Shown: positions 53,617-61,851, numbered from the stretch's first letter. The stretch: 64,000 nucleotides of DNA from Sphingopyxis panaciterrulae (GCF_014199295.1 NZ_JACIJH010000012.1:62001-126000); one strand, 5' to 3'. Notes: generated from the sequence alone by a model not told the origin. Translations and numbers: made by a program.

Positions 53617-54509
53617 GCGCCACCGATCTGTCGAACCGCGTCGCGATCGTCACCGGTGCGGGCAAGGGGCTGGGCCGCGCCTATGCGATCGAACTCGCCC
53701 GCGCCGGCGCGGCGGTGGTCGTCAACAACCGCCGCCACCCCGGTGAGGCCGACGCCGACACCTCGGCGGCGCGCGTGGTTGCGGAGATCGTCGCGACGGG
53801 CGGCCGCGCCGTTGCGGACCATAGTTCGGTCGAAAAGGACGACAGCGGCGAAGCGATGGTCGCGGCGGCGATCGCGGCTTTCGGGCGGCTCGATATCGTC
53901 GTCGCCAATGCCGCCTCGCCGCAGGCGGCGAGCTTTCACAAGCTGTCGCTCGCCGACTTCCGGGCGGTGTTCGACGTCGGTTTCTTCGGCACGCTGCACC
54001 TCGTCCATGCGGCCTGGCCGCGCCTGCGCGACCAGGGCTATGGCCGCGTGGTCATGACGAGCTCGAGCGCGGGACGTTATGGCCAGCACGGGCTCAGCGC
54101 CTATGGTGCGTCGAAGAGCGCGGTCGACAGCCTCGTCCGCACGCTGGCGAGCGAAGGCGCCGGGCGCGGTATCGCGGTCAATGCGGTGTCGCCCTATGCG
54201 CTGTCGCAGATGACCGCCGCGCACATAAGGGGCGAGATGGCGGAGGTCTTCACGCCCGATCGCGTGGCGCCGCTGATCGCCTGGCTGGCGAGCGAGGATT
54301 GCGACGTGACCGGCGAAGTGATCGTCGCGGGCGGCGGCCGCTTTCGCCTGACCGAAACGGTCGAGACCGACAGCCTGTCCCCCGACGCCGGCTTCGGCGA
54401 TCTGATGGCCCGGCTGGCGGCGCAGCCGCGCCGTACCCACCCCAATTCCAACCATGCGTTCGACACGCTGCTGGTCGAATGCGGGCTCGCGCCCCGCGCG
54501 CCCCTCTAG
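53613..54509 (+). CDS. SDR, MFE2/17-beta-HSD4-like hydroxyacyl-CoA dehydrogenase
   Basis: A 298-residue SDR with cofactor loop TGAGKGLG (about 14-21), a NANA-type strand (VVANAAS), catalytic Ser (about 150-152), Y164 and K168 (SAYGASKSAV). The long insertion after the second strand (NNRRHPGEADADTSAARVVA) and the C-terminal extension past residue 240 (VAGGGRFRLTETVETDSLSP) match the (3R)-hydroxyacyl-CoA dehydrogenase part of multifunctional enzyme type 2. Its four-base ATGA overlap with DUF1295 puts it in the ligase operon, consistent with beta-oxidation of a CoA-bound intermediate. Confidence 0.88.
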   Translation: MSATDLSNRVAIVTGAGKGLGRAYAIELARAGAAVVVNNRRHPGEADADTSAARVVAEIVATGGRAVADHSSVEKDDSGEAMVAAAIAAFGRLDIVVANAASPQAASFHKLSLADFRAVFDVGFFGTLHLVHAAWPRLRDQGYGRVVMTSSSAGRYGQHGLSAYGASKSAVDSLVRTLASEGAGRGIAVNAVSPYALSQMTAAHIRGEMAEVFTPDRVAPLIAWLASEDCDVTGEVIVAGGGRFRLTETVETDSLSPDAGFGDLMARLAAQPRRTHPNSNHAFDTLLVECGLAPRAPL

Positions 54510-54525
54510 ACGAAAGATCCGATCC

Positions 54526-55494
54526 TTGACCGATACCGACAAGCGACCGTCCCGCCGCGGGCTTCTGCACGACCGTCTGCGCCTTCCGGTGATCGCCGCG
54601 CCGATGTTCCTCGTGTCGGGGCCGGAGATGGTGATCGGCGCGAGCCGCGCCGGCGTCGCGGGCAGTTTCCCGGCCGCCAATTGCCGCACCAGCGAGGAAC
54701 TCGACGCATGGCTCGCGGCGATCACTGCGGCGATCGGCAACAGCGACGGCGCGGTGGACGGTGCCGCGCCGTGGGGGATCAACCTCGTCGCGCATCGGCT
54801 GAACAAGCGTTTGGGCGCCGACCTGGAACTCGCGGTGCGCTACAAGGCGCCGCTGGTCATCACCTCGCTCGGCGGGCCGCGCGAAGTGGTCGAGGCGGTG
54901 CACGGCTATGGCGGCCTCGTCTTTGCCGACGTCGTCTCGGTCGAGCATGCCCGCAAGGCGGCGGCGCTCGGCGTCGACGGGCTGGTGCTCGTGTCGGCGG
55001 GCGCGGGCGGACATACGGGCCTGCTGTCGCCTTTCGCTTTCGTGCCCGCGGTTCGTGCCTTCTGGGACGGAGAGATCGTCGTCGGCGGCGGCATCCACAC
55101 CGGCGCGGCGGTGCGCGCGGCGCTCGCGCTCGGGGCGGACTATGCCTATGTCGGCACCCATTTCATCGCGTCCGAGGAAAGCCTGGCCAAGCCTGGCTAT
55201 AAGCAGATGCTCGTCGATGCGGAGGCGGCGGACATCATCGTCACCGACGCCTTCACCGGCATCCGCAACAGCATGCTGCGCCCCAGCATCGTTGCGGCGG
55301 GGCTCGACCCCGACAATATCCCGCCCTCGGCGCGCGGCAAGATCGACTTCGACGATCCGCACAACGGCGCCAAGGCATGGCGCGACATCTGGTCGGCGGG
55401 GCAGGGCGTCGGCGCGATCGGGCGGATCGAACCGATCGCCCTACAGGTCGCCCGGATGGAAGCCGAATACCGCGCCGGCAAGGCCGGCGCATGA
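54526..55494 (+). CDS. Nitronate monooxygenase-like FMN enzyme (TTG start)
   Basis: A 322-residue TIM-barrel flavoprotein of the nitronate monooxygenase / 2-nitropropane dioxygenase family. Typical segments are 'LRLPVIAAPMFLVSGPEMVI', 'GLVFADVVSVEHARKAAALG', the phosphate loop with the active-site His 'VLVSAGAGGHTGLLSPFAFV', and 'EIVVGGGIHTGAAVRAALAL'. Homology supports a start at TTG 54526 (MTDTDKRPSRRGLLHDRLRL), 16 bases after the SDR stop. In catabolic operons such enzymes can act as enoyl reductases or FMN oxidases on CoA or ring intermediates, so the name should not be taken as substrate. Confidence 0.88.
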   Translation: MTDTDKRPSRRGLLHDRLRLPVIAAPMFLVSGPEMVIGASRAGVAGSFPAANCRTSEELDAWLAAITAAIGNSDGAVDGAAPWGINLVAHRLNKRLGADLELAVRYKAPLVITSLGGPREVVEAVHGYGGLVFADVVSVEHARKAAALGVDGLVLVSAGAGGHTGLLSPFAFVPAVRAFWDGEIVVGGGIHTGAAVRAALALGADYAYVGTHFIASEESLAKPGYKQMLVDAEAADIIVTDAFTGIRNSMLRPSIVAAGLDPDNIPPSARGKIDFDDPHNGAKAWRDIWSAGQGVGAIGRIEPIALQVARMEAEYRAGKAGA

Positions 55495-55534
55495 GCCAGG
55501 CGGTGGGGCGGACGGCGCCGCTCCTCCGTTAGGG

Positions 55535-56914
55535 TCAGCCGGCGCCGGCCGTCAACGCAGCCCCGTCCGGTTCGGCGGCCGATGCCGCGCCCTCGTCGCG
55601 CCGCGCGAACAGCGCACTGCCGCGCAGGAGCAGCAGCGATGCGGCCGGCAGTACGGCGAGGCCGACGATCAGCAGCGACGTGCCCACTGCCTCCGGGTGC
55701 CCGAACACGCGGTCGGTGAGCAGCGCGACGACGAGCGGCCCGAGGCCGAGACCGAGCAGGTTGCCGATCAGGATGAAGAAGCCGCCCGCCTGGCCGCGCA
55801 GCGTGGGCGGCGTGATGAGCTGAAGCGAAGCGGAATTGAGGCCGGCGGGAAAGCCGACCAGCCCGATCGCGATCGCGCCGAAGGCGAAGGCCAGCCACGG
55901 CTGGGCGATCATCGTCGCGCCGGCGATGGCCGCGAGCTGGATCCCGCAGGCGCAGGCGGTGGCCGAAAGCTGGCTTTCGCGCACGCCGCGCCGATCCAGC
56001 CGTTCGGCGATCACCCCGCCCAGCCACGCGCCGAGCGGCCCCATCGTCATGATCGCGAGACCGAAGGCGAGTCCGGCGGTGGCGGGCGGCATGTGATGGA
56101 CGCGCATGAAGGTGACCGGCAGCCAGGCGGTGATCGCATAGCCGAAACAGATGTGCAGGCCGAACCCCAGATGATGGGTGAGGTAAAGCGGCCAGCGCGA
56201 TCGATAATGGGCAAGAAAGGCGCCGAAGCTCGCGCGCGGAGACCCCGCGAGCGTCGCGTCGCCCGCCATCGTGCCGCGCGCCGGTTCGGGGCAGAAGAGC
56301 AGGGCGAGCGCGACGATCAGGCCGGGCAGGCCGGCGATGAAAAAGGCGATCTGCCAGCTCTTGATGGTGATGCCGGCGAACGACAGCGTGTCCACATGCG
56401 CGAACATCTGGACGAGCGAGCCGCCGAGCGCGAAGGCGAGCCCGGCGCCCAGATACATGCCCATCGTATAGACGGCGAAGGCGCGGCCGCGGCGATTGGC
56501 GGGATAGACGTCGGCGATCAGCGAATAGGCCGCAGGCGCGAGCGCGGCCTCGCCGACGCCGACGAGCATGCGAGCGATGAACAGTTGCGGGAAATTGGTC
56601 GCGAGGCCGCAGAAGATCGTCGCGAGGCTCCACAAAGCGACGCAGACGGCGATGACGCGCGTGCGGTTGGCCGAGTCGATCAGCCGTCCGAACACCAGCC
56701 CGAGCACGGTGTAGAAGGTCGCGAAGGCGAAGCCGTAAAGCAGGCTGAAATCGGTATCGGTAAGCGCGAAGTCGCGTTTGATCGGGTCGATCATCATGAC
56801 GAGGATCTGCCGGTCGAGGAAGGACAGCAGATAGCCCGTCATCAGCAGGAACAGCAGATAGCCCGGACGCGTCGCGAGCGACCCCTTCATTTCGTTATTC
56901 GATGCGCCCGTCAT
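55535..56914 (-). CDS. MFS transporter, spinster-like
   Basis: A 459-residue, 12-helix major facilitator. The sequence around 'GYLLSFLDRQILVMMIDPIK' and 'LLYGFAFATFYTVLGLVFGR' is typical of the spinster-like branch common in sphingomonads; 'RMLVGVGEAALAPAAYSLIA' is the helix 4-5 motif. It is convergent with the nitronate-monooxygenase-like gene and divergent from the cleavage-oxygenase operon, sharing with it the palindrome-bearing gap. It probably moves the substrate or a product across the inner membrane. The ATG at 56914 has GGGAGACGG upstream. Confidence 0.9.
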   Translation of the reverse strand: MTGASNNEMKGSLATRPGYLLFLLMTGYLLSFLDRQILVMMIDPIKRDFALTDTDFSLLYGFAFATFYTVLGLVFGRLIDSANRTRVIAVCVALWSLATIFCGLATNFPQLFIARMLVGVGEAALAPAAYSLIADVYPANRRGRAFAVYTMGMYLGAGLAFALGGSLVQMFAHVDTLSFAGITIKSWQIAFFIAGLPGLIVALALLFCPEPARGTMAGDATLAGSPRASFGAFLAHYRSRWPLYLTHHLGFGLHICFGYAITAWLPVTFMRVHHMPPATAGLAFGLAIMTMGPLGAWLGGVIAERLDRRGVRESQLSATACACGIQLAAIAGATMIAQPWLAFAFGAIAIGLVGFPAGLNSASLQLITPPTLRGQAGGFFILIGNLLGLGLGPLVVALLTDRVFGHPEAVGTSLLIVGLAVLPAASLLLLRGSALFARRDEGAASAAEPDGAALTAGAG

Positions 56915-56956
56915 ATCCGTCTCCCGATCGCTTTCGGAAACTATCGTTGACGAAGC

Positions 56957-57067
56957 TTCATTATGCAAGAGGGATAATGAAAGCGGCGATAAACCGGGAT
57001 ATATGCTGACATCCTGAATGGTATTGACAGGGTATTCGAAAGCGATCTAGAAGATATCGATAATGAA
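56957..57067. promoter_or_regulatory. Three copies of octamer TTCATTAT/ATAATGAA, candidate operators
   Basis: TTCATTAT at 56957-56964 and ATAATGAA at 56974-56981 form a perfect palindrome with a nine-base spacer; a third ATAATGAA lies at 57060-57067, 24 bases before the oxygenase ATG. The region is between divergent MFS and oxygenase genes. A repressor at the palindrome and the proximal site would block both promoters. The HxlR regulator at the end of the operon is the obvious candidate. Confidence 0.6.
57024..57053 (+). promoter_or_regulatory. Candidate promoter for the oxygenase operon
   Basis: TTGACA at 57024-57029 followed by TAGAAG at 57048-57053 with an 18-base spacer. The -35 is perfect, the -10 weak. 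The octamer at 57060 would overlap the transcription start. Confidence 0.55.
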
Positions 57068-57090
57068 GTAGCTTGCTCAAGGAGTCGGGA

Positions 57091-58572
57091 ATGGTCAAGG
57101 TTGTGGTCGAGAATGCCTATGCGGCGGATATCGCCGAGGAGGGCAATGATTATCTCGACGGCATTTTCCGCCCGGTTTTCGAGGAAGTCACCGCGACCGA
57201 CCTCGACAGCGACCGGCCGATCCCGGCCGACATCGACGGCATCTATGTCCGCAATGGCCACAACCCCATCTATCGGCCGCAGAGCGGGCGCTATCACTGG
57301 TTCGACGGCGATTCGATGGTGCATGGCGTCGCGTTCGAGAACGGCCGCGCCACCTATCGCAACCGCATGGTGCTGACCGCCGGGCTGCTCGCCGAGATGG
57401 AAGAGGGCAAGGGGCTGTTCCTCGGTCTGCGCGACGGTTTCGCGGCCGAGGAAGGGCTGAAGAATAATTCGGGAACCGACATCGTTCTCCACAATGGCGA
57501 GATTAAGACGATGTTCGCGCGCTGCGGGCAGCCTTATCGGCTCGACCCCTACAGCCTGCAGACGCTCGGCCCCGACAGCTTCGGCGGGGCGTGGACCAAG
57601 GGCGTTTCGGCGCATTCGAAGACCGACGAGCGCACGGGGGAATTCGTCTTCTTCAACTACAGCTTCAACACCGCGCCCTATATGGAATATGGCGTCGTCA
57701 GCGCCGACAACCGGCTGCTCCACGTCACCGAGATCGAACTGCCGGGCGCCCGCCTGCCGCACGATAGCTGGATCACCGAACATTATACGATCCTGCACGA
57801 CCTGCCGCTGTTCTGGGATCCCGAACTGATCGCGCGCGGCAAGAAGAAGCTGACCTTCGACCGGTCGCTGAAATCGCGCTTCGGCGTTATTCCGCGCCAC
57901 GGCAAGGGCGACGAAATCCGCTGGTTCGAGTTCGAGCCGACCTATATGCTCCACACCGTCAATGCGTGGGAGGAGGGCGACGAGATCGTCGCCTATGGCT
58001 TCAGCCTCGAGATTCCGGTGCCCGAGGTGCCGGCGGGAACCCCGAGCGCGAAGGTGCAGAATTATTTCCTCTCCTTCGCCTATCAGAAGCCGCGATTGAT
58101 CGAATATCGGATGAACCTGAAGACGGGGGAGACAGCCGAGCGCTTCCTGGACGACCAGCTTGTCGAGATGCCGTGCATCAACAACCGCTTCATGGGTCTC
58201 AAGACGCGCTACGCCTATAATACGCTGGTGTCGGAAACGCCGCTGTTCCTGATGAGTGGCATCCAGAAATGGGATTTCGAGGCGATGGCCGAGGTCGATC
58301 GCTACGAACTGCCCGAGGGCAAATATATGGGGCAGCCGGTGTTCGCGCCAAAGGGCGAGGCGACGGGCGAGGAGGACGGCTATCTGATCGCCTTCGTCAC
58401 CGATGCCGACCGAACCGACGTCTATATCTGGGATGCGCGGTCGATCGGCGCGGGGCCGGTCTCGATCGTCGCGCTGCCGCAACGGGTGCCGAGCGGCTCG
58501 CACGCCTATTTCGCGCGCGGCGGCGATATCCGGGCGGCGCAGGCGCGCCGCGGGCAGCGGGAGGCGGCATGA
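57091..58572 (+). CDS. Carotenoid-cleavage / lignostilbene-type dioxygenase
   Basis: A non-haem Fe(II) enzyme that cleaves a carbon-carbon double bond with O2 to two carbonyls. The 493-residue protein has the four iron-binding histidines at H175 (SAHSKTDERTGEF), H224 (LPHDSWITEHY), H288 (YMLHTVNAWEEG) and H471 (PSGSHAYFARGG), one per cluster of propeller blades. N-terminal 'IDGIYVRNGHNPIYRP' and 'GDSMVHGVAFENG' are family hallmarks. Length fits bacterial lignostilbene and isoeugenol-type oxygenases as well as apocarotenoid oxygenases; the substrate cannot be read. ATG 57091 has AAGGAG upstream. It heads an operon with ATGA overlaps. Confidence 0.93.
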   Translation: MVKVVVENAYAADIAEEGNDYLDGIFRPVFEEVTATDLDSDRPIPADIDGIYVRNGHNPIYRPQSGRYHWFDGDSMVHGVAFENGRATYRNRMVLTAGLLAEMEEGKGLFLGLRDGFAAEEGLKNNSGTDIVLHNGEIKTMFARCGQPYRLDPYSLQTLGPDSFGGAWTKGVSAHSKTDERTGEFVFFNYSFNTAPYMEYGVVSADNRLLHVTEIELPGARLPHDSWITEHYTILHDLPLFWDPELIARGKKKLTFDRSLKSRFGVIPRHGKGDEIRWFEFEPTYMLHTVNAWEEGDEIVAYGFSLEIPVPEVPAGTPSAKVQNYFLSFAYQKPRLIEYRMNLKTGETAERFLDDQLVEMPCINNRFMGLKTRYAYNTLVSETPLFLMSGIQKWDFEAMAEVDRYELPEGKYMGQPVFAPKGEATGEEDGYLIAFVTDADRTDVYIWDARSIGAGPVSIVALPQRVPSGSHAYFARGGDIRAAQARRGQREAA

Positions 58573-59780
58573 TGACGGACGCCTTCGTCTTCGACGCGAT
58601 CCGCGTCCCGCGCGGCAAGGGCCGCGATACCGGCGCGCTGCACGGCGTCGCACCGGTCCATCTGCTCGGCGGGCTGTTCCGCGAGATGGCGAAACGGCAC
58701 CCCGAAGCGCCCGAAGCGGTCGACGAGGCCGTGATCGGCTGCGTCACCCAGACCGGCGACCAGGGCGGCAATGTCGGGCAGGCGGCGATGCTCTCCGCCG
58801 GCTGGGACCGGTCGGGAACCGCCACCATGGTGAACAGCTTCTGCACCTCGGGCCTCACCGCGACGGCGATGGGCGCGGCGCGCGCGCGGCTCGGCGATGC
58901 CGGCCTCGTCGCGGTCGGCGGGGTCGAGTGCATGTCGCGCGTCCCGATGATGTCGGACAAGGGGCCGCTCGCCGGCGACCCGAAGGTAGCGCGCGGCATC
59001 CCCTTCATCCCGAACCCGATCATCGCCGATTATGTCGCGAGCGTCGAGGGCTTCACGCGCGACGACATCAGCGATTATGCGGCGCGTTCGCACCGCAAGG
59101 CCGACGCGGCGACGCGCGGCGGGCATTTCGCGAAATCGCTGATCCCCGTCGTCGACGCCGAGGGCCATCTTCTCCTCGACCGCGACGAGGCGGTACGCGG
59201 CGACAGCAGCCCAGACGGCATGGCGCGGCTCGACCCGCTGTTCGACGACGCGCGGGCGGCGTGGGGCGACGCCGAACTGATCCGCCGCTTCGGGGGCGTC
59301 GAGAGCGTGGCGCACATCCATCATGCCGCCGCGGCGCCGGCGATGGTCGATGGCGCCTCGCTCGCGCTGATCGGTCATCGCGAGGGCGGCGCGCGGGCCG
59401 GGCTGGCACCGCGCGCGCGCATCCGTGCCTATTCGAACGCCAACAGTCCGGCGGCGATGGGCCTCGGCGGCGGCACCGCGGCGGCGCAGGACGCGCTGGC
59501 AAGGGCCGGGATGACCGCGGGCGATATCGACCTGTGGGAATTCAACGAAGGCTTCGCGGCGATCGCCATGGCGTTCGCGCGGCGGCTGAACCTGCCCGAG
59601 GACCGGATGAACGTGAACGGAGGAGGGATTGCGATGGGGCATGCGATGGGCGCGACCGGCGTCAACCTGATCGGTACCCTGCTCGACGAGCTCGAACGCC
59701 GCGACCTCGCCACCGGACTGATCGCGGTGTCGGGCGCGACCGGCATCGGCGGGGCGCTGATCGTGGAGCGCGCGGCATGA
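58569..59780 (+). CDS. Thiolase-family protein with Ser at second active-site Cys
   Basis: A 403-residue thiolase-fold enzyme. The acylated cysteine is C92 (VNSFCTSGLTA), NEAF-type Asn is in EFNEGFAAIAM, and the His is H358 (NGGGIAMGHAMGATG). The last motif, normally CxGGGxG, reads SGATGIGG, so the second catalytic Cys is replaced by S388. This may slow deprotonation of CoA or fit a different reaction (for example hydrolysis or a one-way cleavage). ATGA overlap with the oxygenase gene and with the hydrolase gene tie all three together. Confidence 0.88.
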   Translation: MMTDAFVFDAIRVPRGKGRDTGALHGVAPVHLLGGLFREMAKRHPEAPEAVDEAVIGCVTQTGDQGGNVGQAAMLSAGWDRSGTATMVNSFCTSGLTATAMGAARARLGDAGLVAVGGVECMSRVPMMSDKGPLAGDPKVARGIPFIPNPIIADYVASVEGFTRDDISDYAARSHRKADAATRGGHFAKSLIPVVDAEGHLLLDRDEAVRGDSSPDGMARLDPLFDDARAAWGDAELIRRFGGVESVAHIHHAAAAPAMVDGASLALIGHREGGARAGLAPRARIRAYSNANSPAAMGLGGGTAAAQDALARAGMTAGDIDLWEFNEGFAAIAMAFARRLNLPEDRMNVNGGGIAMGHAMGATGVNLIGTLLDELERRDLATGLIAVSGATGIGGALIVERAA

Positions 59781-60571
59781 CGCGGCTCCCCGATTACAGC
59801 GTGACCGGCACGGGCCGGGTCACCGTCTTCCTGCTTCACGGCGCGTTCGGCGCGAAGGAATATTGGCGCAGCCAGATCGGTGCGCTGTCGGGCGCCGGCT
59901 ATCGCGTCGTCGCGTGGGACTGCCCGGGCTATGGCTTCAGCCCGCTTCCCGACGATTTCGGGGTCGAGGCGTGTGCCGAGGCCTGCGCGACGCTGATCGA
60001 TCGCGAGGGCGGCGAGGCGAATATCCTGCTCGGCCACAGCATGGGCGGCATGATCGCGCAGCGCGCCTTCGATTATCGGACCGACCGCGTGGCGGGACTG
60101 GTGCTGTCGGCGACTAGCGCTGCTTTCGGCAAGCCCGACGGCGAGTGGCAGCAGGCGTTCGTGCGCGACCGCGTCGCGCCGCTCGATGCGGGACAGACGC
60201 TGGCGCAATATGCGCCGGGGATGCTGCGCGCGATGATGGCGCCGGGCGCGAATTCGCCCGAGACGCAGCTTGTGATCGACGTGGTGTCGCAGATGCGCGA
60301 GGAAACCTTCCGCGCGGCGATTGCGGCGATCACCCGGTTCGACGGGCGCGACATCCTGCCCAAGATGGCCGACGTGCCGGTGATCTGCATCGCCGGCGAG
60401 CACGACCTGACCGCGGCGCCGCCGCCGGTGATGGAGAAGCTGGCGGGCAAGATCGGCGGCGAGTTCGTCTGCATGAAGGGTGCCGGCCACTTCGCCTGGG
60501 CCGAAAATCCCGCGGAGTTCAACGCGGTGCTGCTCGATTTCCTTGCCCGCCGCTTCGCAAGCAGCGCGTGA
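59777..60571 (+). CDS. Alpha/beta hydrolase
   Basis: A 264-residue serine hydrolase. The oxyanion HG is in FLLHGAFGAKE (about 18-28), the nucleophile is S88 (LLGHSMGGMIA), the acid is in CIAGEHDLTA and the His in GAGHFAWAE. There is no signal peptide. The ATGA overlap with the thiolase gene shows tight coupling, and a possible role is to hydrolyse an ester, lactone or CoA thioester made by the upstream steps. Close relatives include meta-cleavage-product hydrolases and esterases; substrate not deducible. Confidence 0.88.
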   Translation: MTRLPDYSVTGTGRVTVFLLHGAFGAKEYWRSQIGALSGAGYRVVAWDCPGYGFSPLPDDFGVEACAEACATLIDREGGEANILLGHSMGGMIAQRAFDYRTDRVAGLVLSATSAAFGKPDGEWQQAFVRDRVAPLDAGQTLAQYAPGMLRAMMAPGANSPETQLVIDVVSQMREETFRAAIAAITRFDGRDILPKMADVPVICIAGEHDLTAAPPPVMEKLAGKIGGEFVCMKGAGHFAWAENPAEFNAVLLDFLARRFASSA

Positions 60572-60625
60572 CATTCGCCGAAACAGGATGTTAGATGGCG
60601 CTTTCACGAGGGGCACACTGACATC

Positions 60626-61552
60626 ATGGAAGTATCCGCCGGCGTGCCGGCCCGCCGCAGTTCGGTCCTTGCGACCTTCGACATCGTCGGGGATCACTGG
60701 ATGCTGCTTTTGCTGGAGCAGCTCTTTCTCGGACGGACGAGCTGGTCGGCACTGCTCCAGGAGCTGGAGGTTTCGCCGTCGACGCTCAGCAAGCGGCTTA
60801 GTCAGCTCATCGACGCCGAATGCCTGGAAAAGATCCATTCGGGTGGGCGCGCGGTCGACTATCGGCTGACGCCGCGCGGCGAGGATCTCTTTTCGACGCT
60901 GCTCGCGGGTGAGGAGTGGCAGCGCCGCTGGGGCGGGCTCGATACGCCGCCGCTGTGGCGCCACAATTGCGGCGCGTCGCTGTCGGTGCGCTCGGCGTGC
61001 CGGTCGTGCGACCGCGACGTCTATATCACCGATGCCTCGTTTCAGCCCGGTCCTGGCGCGGGCGATGCGACCGCGGCGATGCCGGGACGGCGGTTCCGCA
61101 ACAACAAGGCGGGCGTATCGGACTGGGCGGATTCGGATCATCCGCTCGGCCTGCTGCTCCAGGTTCTCGGCGACCGGCGCGCCATGCCGCTGCTCGCGGC
61201 GCTCTACCTCGGCCTCCATCGCTTCGACGAGATCGAGCGCTGGACCGGGGTGCACCCGGCGATCGTGTCGGATCGGCTGCGCAAGCTCCAGATTCTCGGT
61301 CTCATCAAGATGCGGCTCTATCAGGAGCGGCCCGACCGCTATCTCTACAGCCTCGCGGCGCCGGGGCGCGAGATGTTTGCGGTGACGCTGCAGATGCTCA
61401 AATGGGGCGACAAATGGAGCTATGGCGAGGGCGACGAGCCGTTGATCCTTACCCATGAGCCGTGCGGGCAGCGTCTCCATTCGGACCTTCGCTGCCGTGG
61501 CTGCGGGCAGACGGTTCATTATCGCGATTGCGAGCCGCTGGCGCCCCGCTGA
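60626..61552 (+). CDS. Duplicated HxlR-type regulator with two Cys3-His clusters
   Basis: A 308-residue regulator with two HxlR winged-helix domains in tandem. The first (about 12-100) contains FDIVGDHWMLLLLEQLFLGR and VSPSTLSKRLSQLIDAECLE; the second (about 170-262) contains LLLQVLGDRRAMPLLAALYL and VHPAIVSDRLRKLQILGLIK. Each is followed by the same spacing C-x9-C-x2-C with a His just before (C115, C125, C128; C280, C290, C293), suggesting a zinc ribbon after each domain. A single chain could thus act like the usual HxlR dimer. It follows the hydrolase by 54 bases and likely regulates this cluster. Confidence 0.85.
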   Translation: MEVSAGVPARRSSVLATFDIVGDHWMLLLLEQLFLGRTSWSALLQELEVSPSTLSKRLSQLIDAECLEKIHSGGRAVDYRLTPRGEDLFSTLLAGEEWQRRWGGLDTPPLWRHNCGASLSVRSACRSCDRDVYITDASFQPGPGAGDATAAMPGRRFRNNKAGVSDWADSDHPLGLLLQVLGDRRAMPLLAALYLGLHRFDEIERWTGVHPAIVSDRLRKLQILGLIKMRLYQERPDRYLYSLAAPGREMFAVTLQMLKWGDKWSYGEGDEPLILTHEPCGQRLHSDLRCRGCGQTVHYRDCEPLAPR

Positions 61553-61851
61553 CCTTCCTCGACTGCTGACGATCGATGCGACGCCGGAAGGTTGCGACCT
61601 TTCGTCGCCGTTGAGCGACCCGTGGAAATCTGACCCTTTTTGCTGGGCAACCTGCGATCGGCCGCGGCCGTGCAGCTCTCATGTCGCACCTAAGGTTCAT
61701 TAGCGAGACTTTCCTATGCGGGAAGCTGGCTTCCTTCCTTGTACGATTATTACCCGGAAAAGTCGGATTATCGACGGTGATCCTACGATAGGCGCTTGAC
61801 ACTTCCCGCGATGATGGCAAAGTTTCTTCTATAACGATAGTTGGAGGATAT
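61553..61851. other. Gap between HxlR regulator and SDR genes
   Basis: These 299 bases hold no convincing gene. The right end has a TTGACA at 61795-61800 and AT-richer DNA before the SDR start, and an ATTATCG heptamer at 61766-61772 that is also seen in the other two promoter gaps of the cluster. Confidence 0.5.
61795..61823 (+). promoter_or_regulatory. Candidate promoter for SDR-aldehyde dehydrogenase pair
   Basis: Perfect -35 TTGACA at 61795-61800; at 17 bases spacing the -10 position reads AAAGTT, which is poor. A GGAGGA Shine-Dalgarno precedes the ATG at 61852. Confidence 0.4.
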
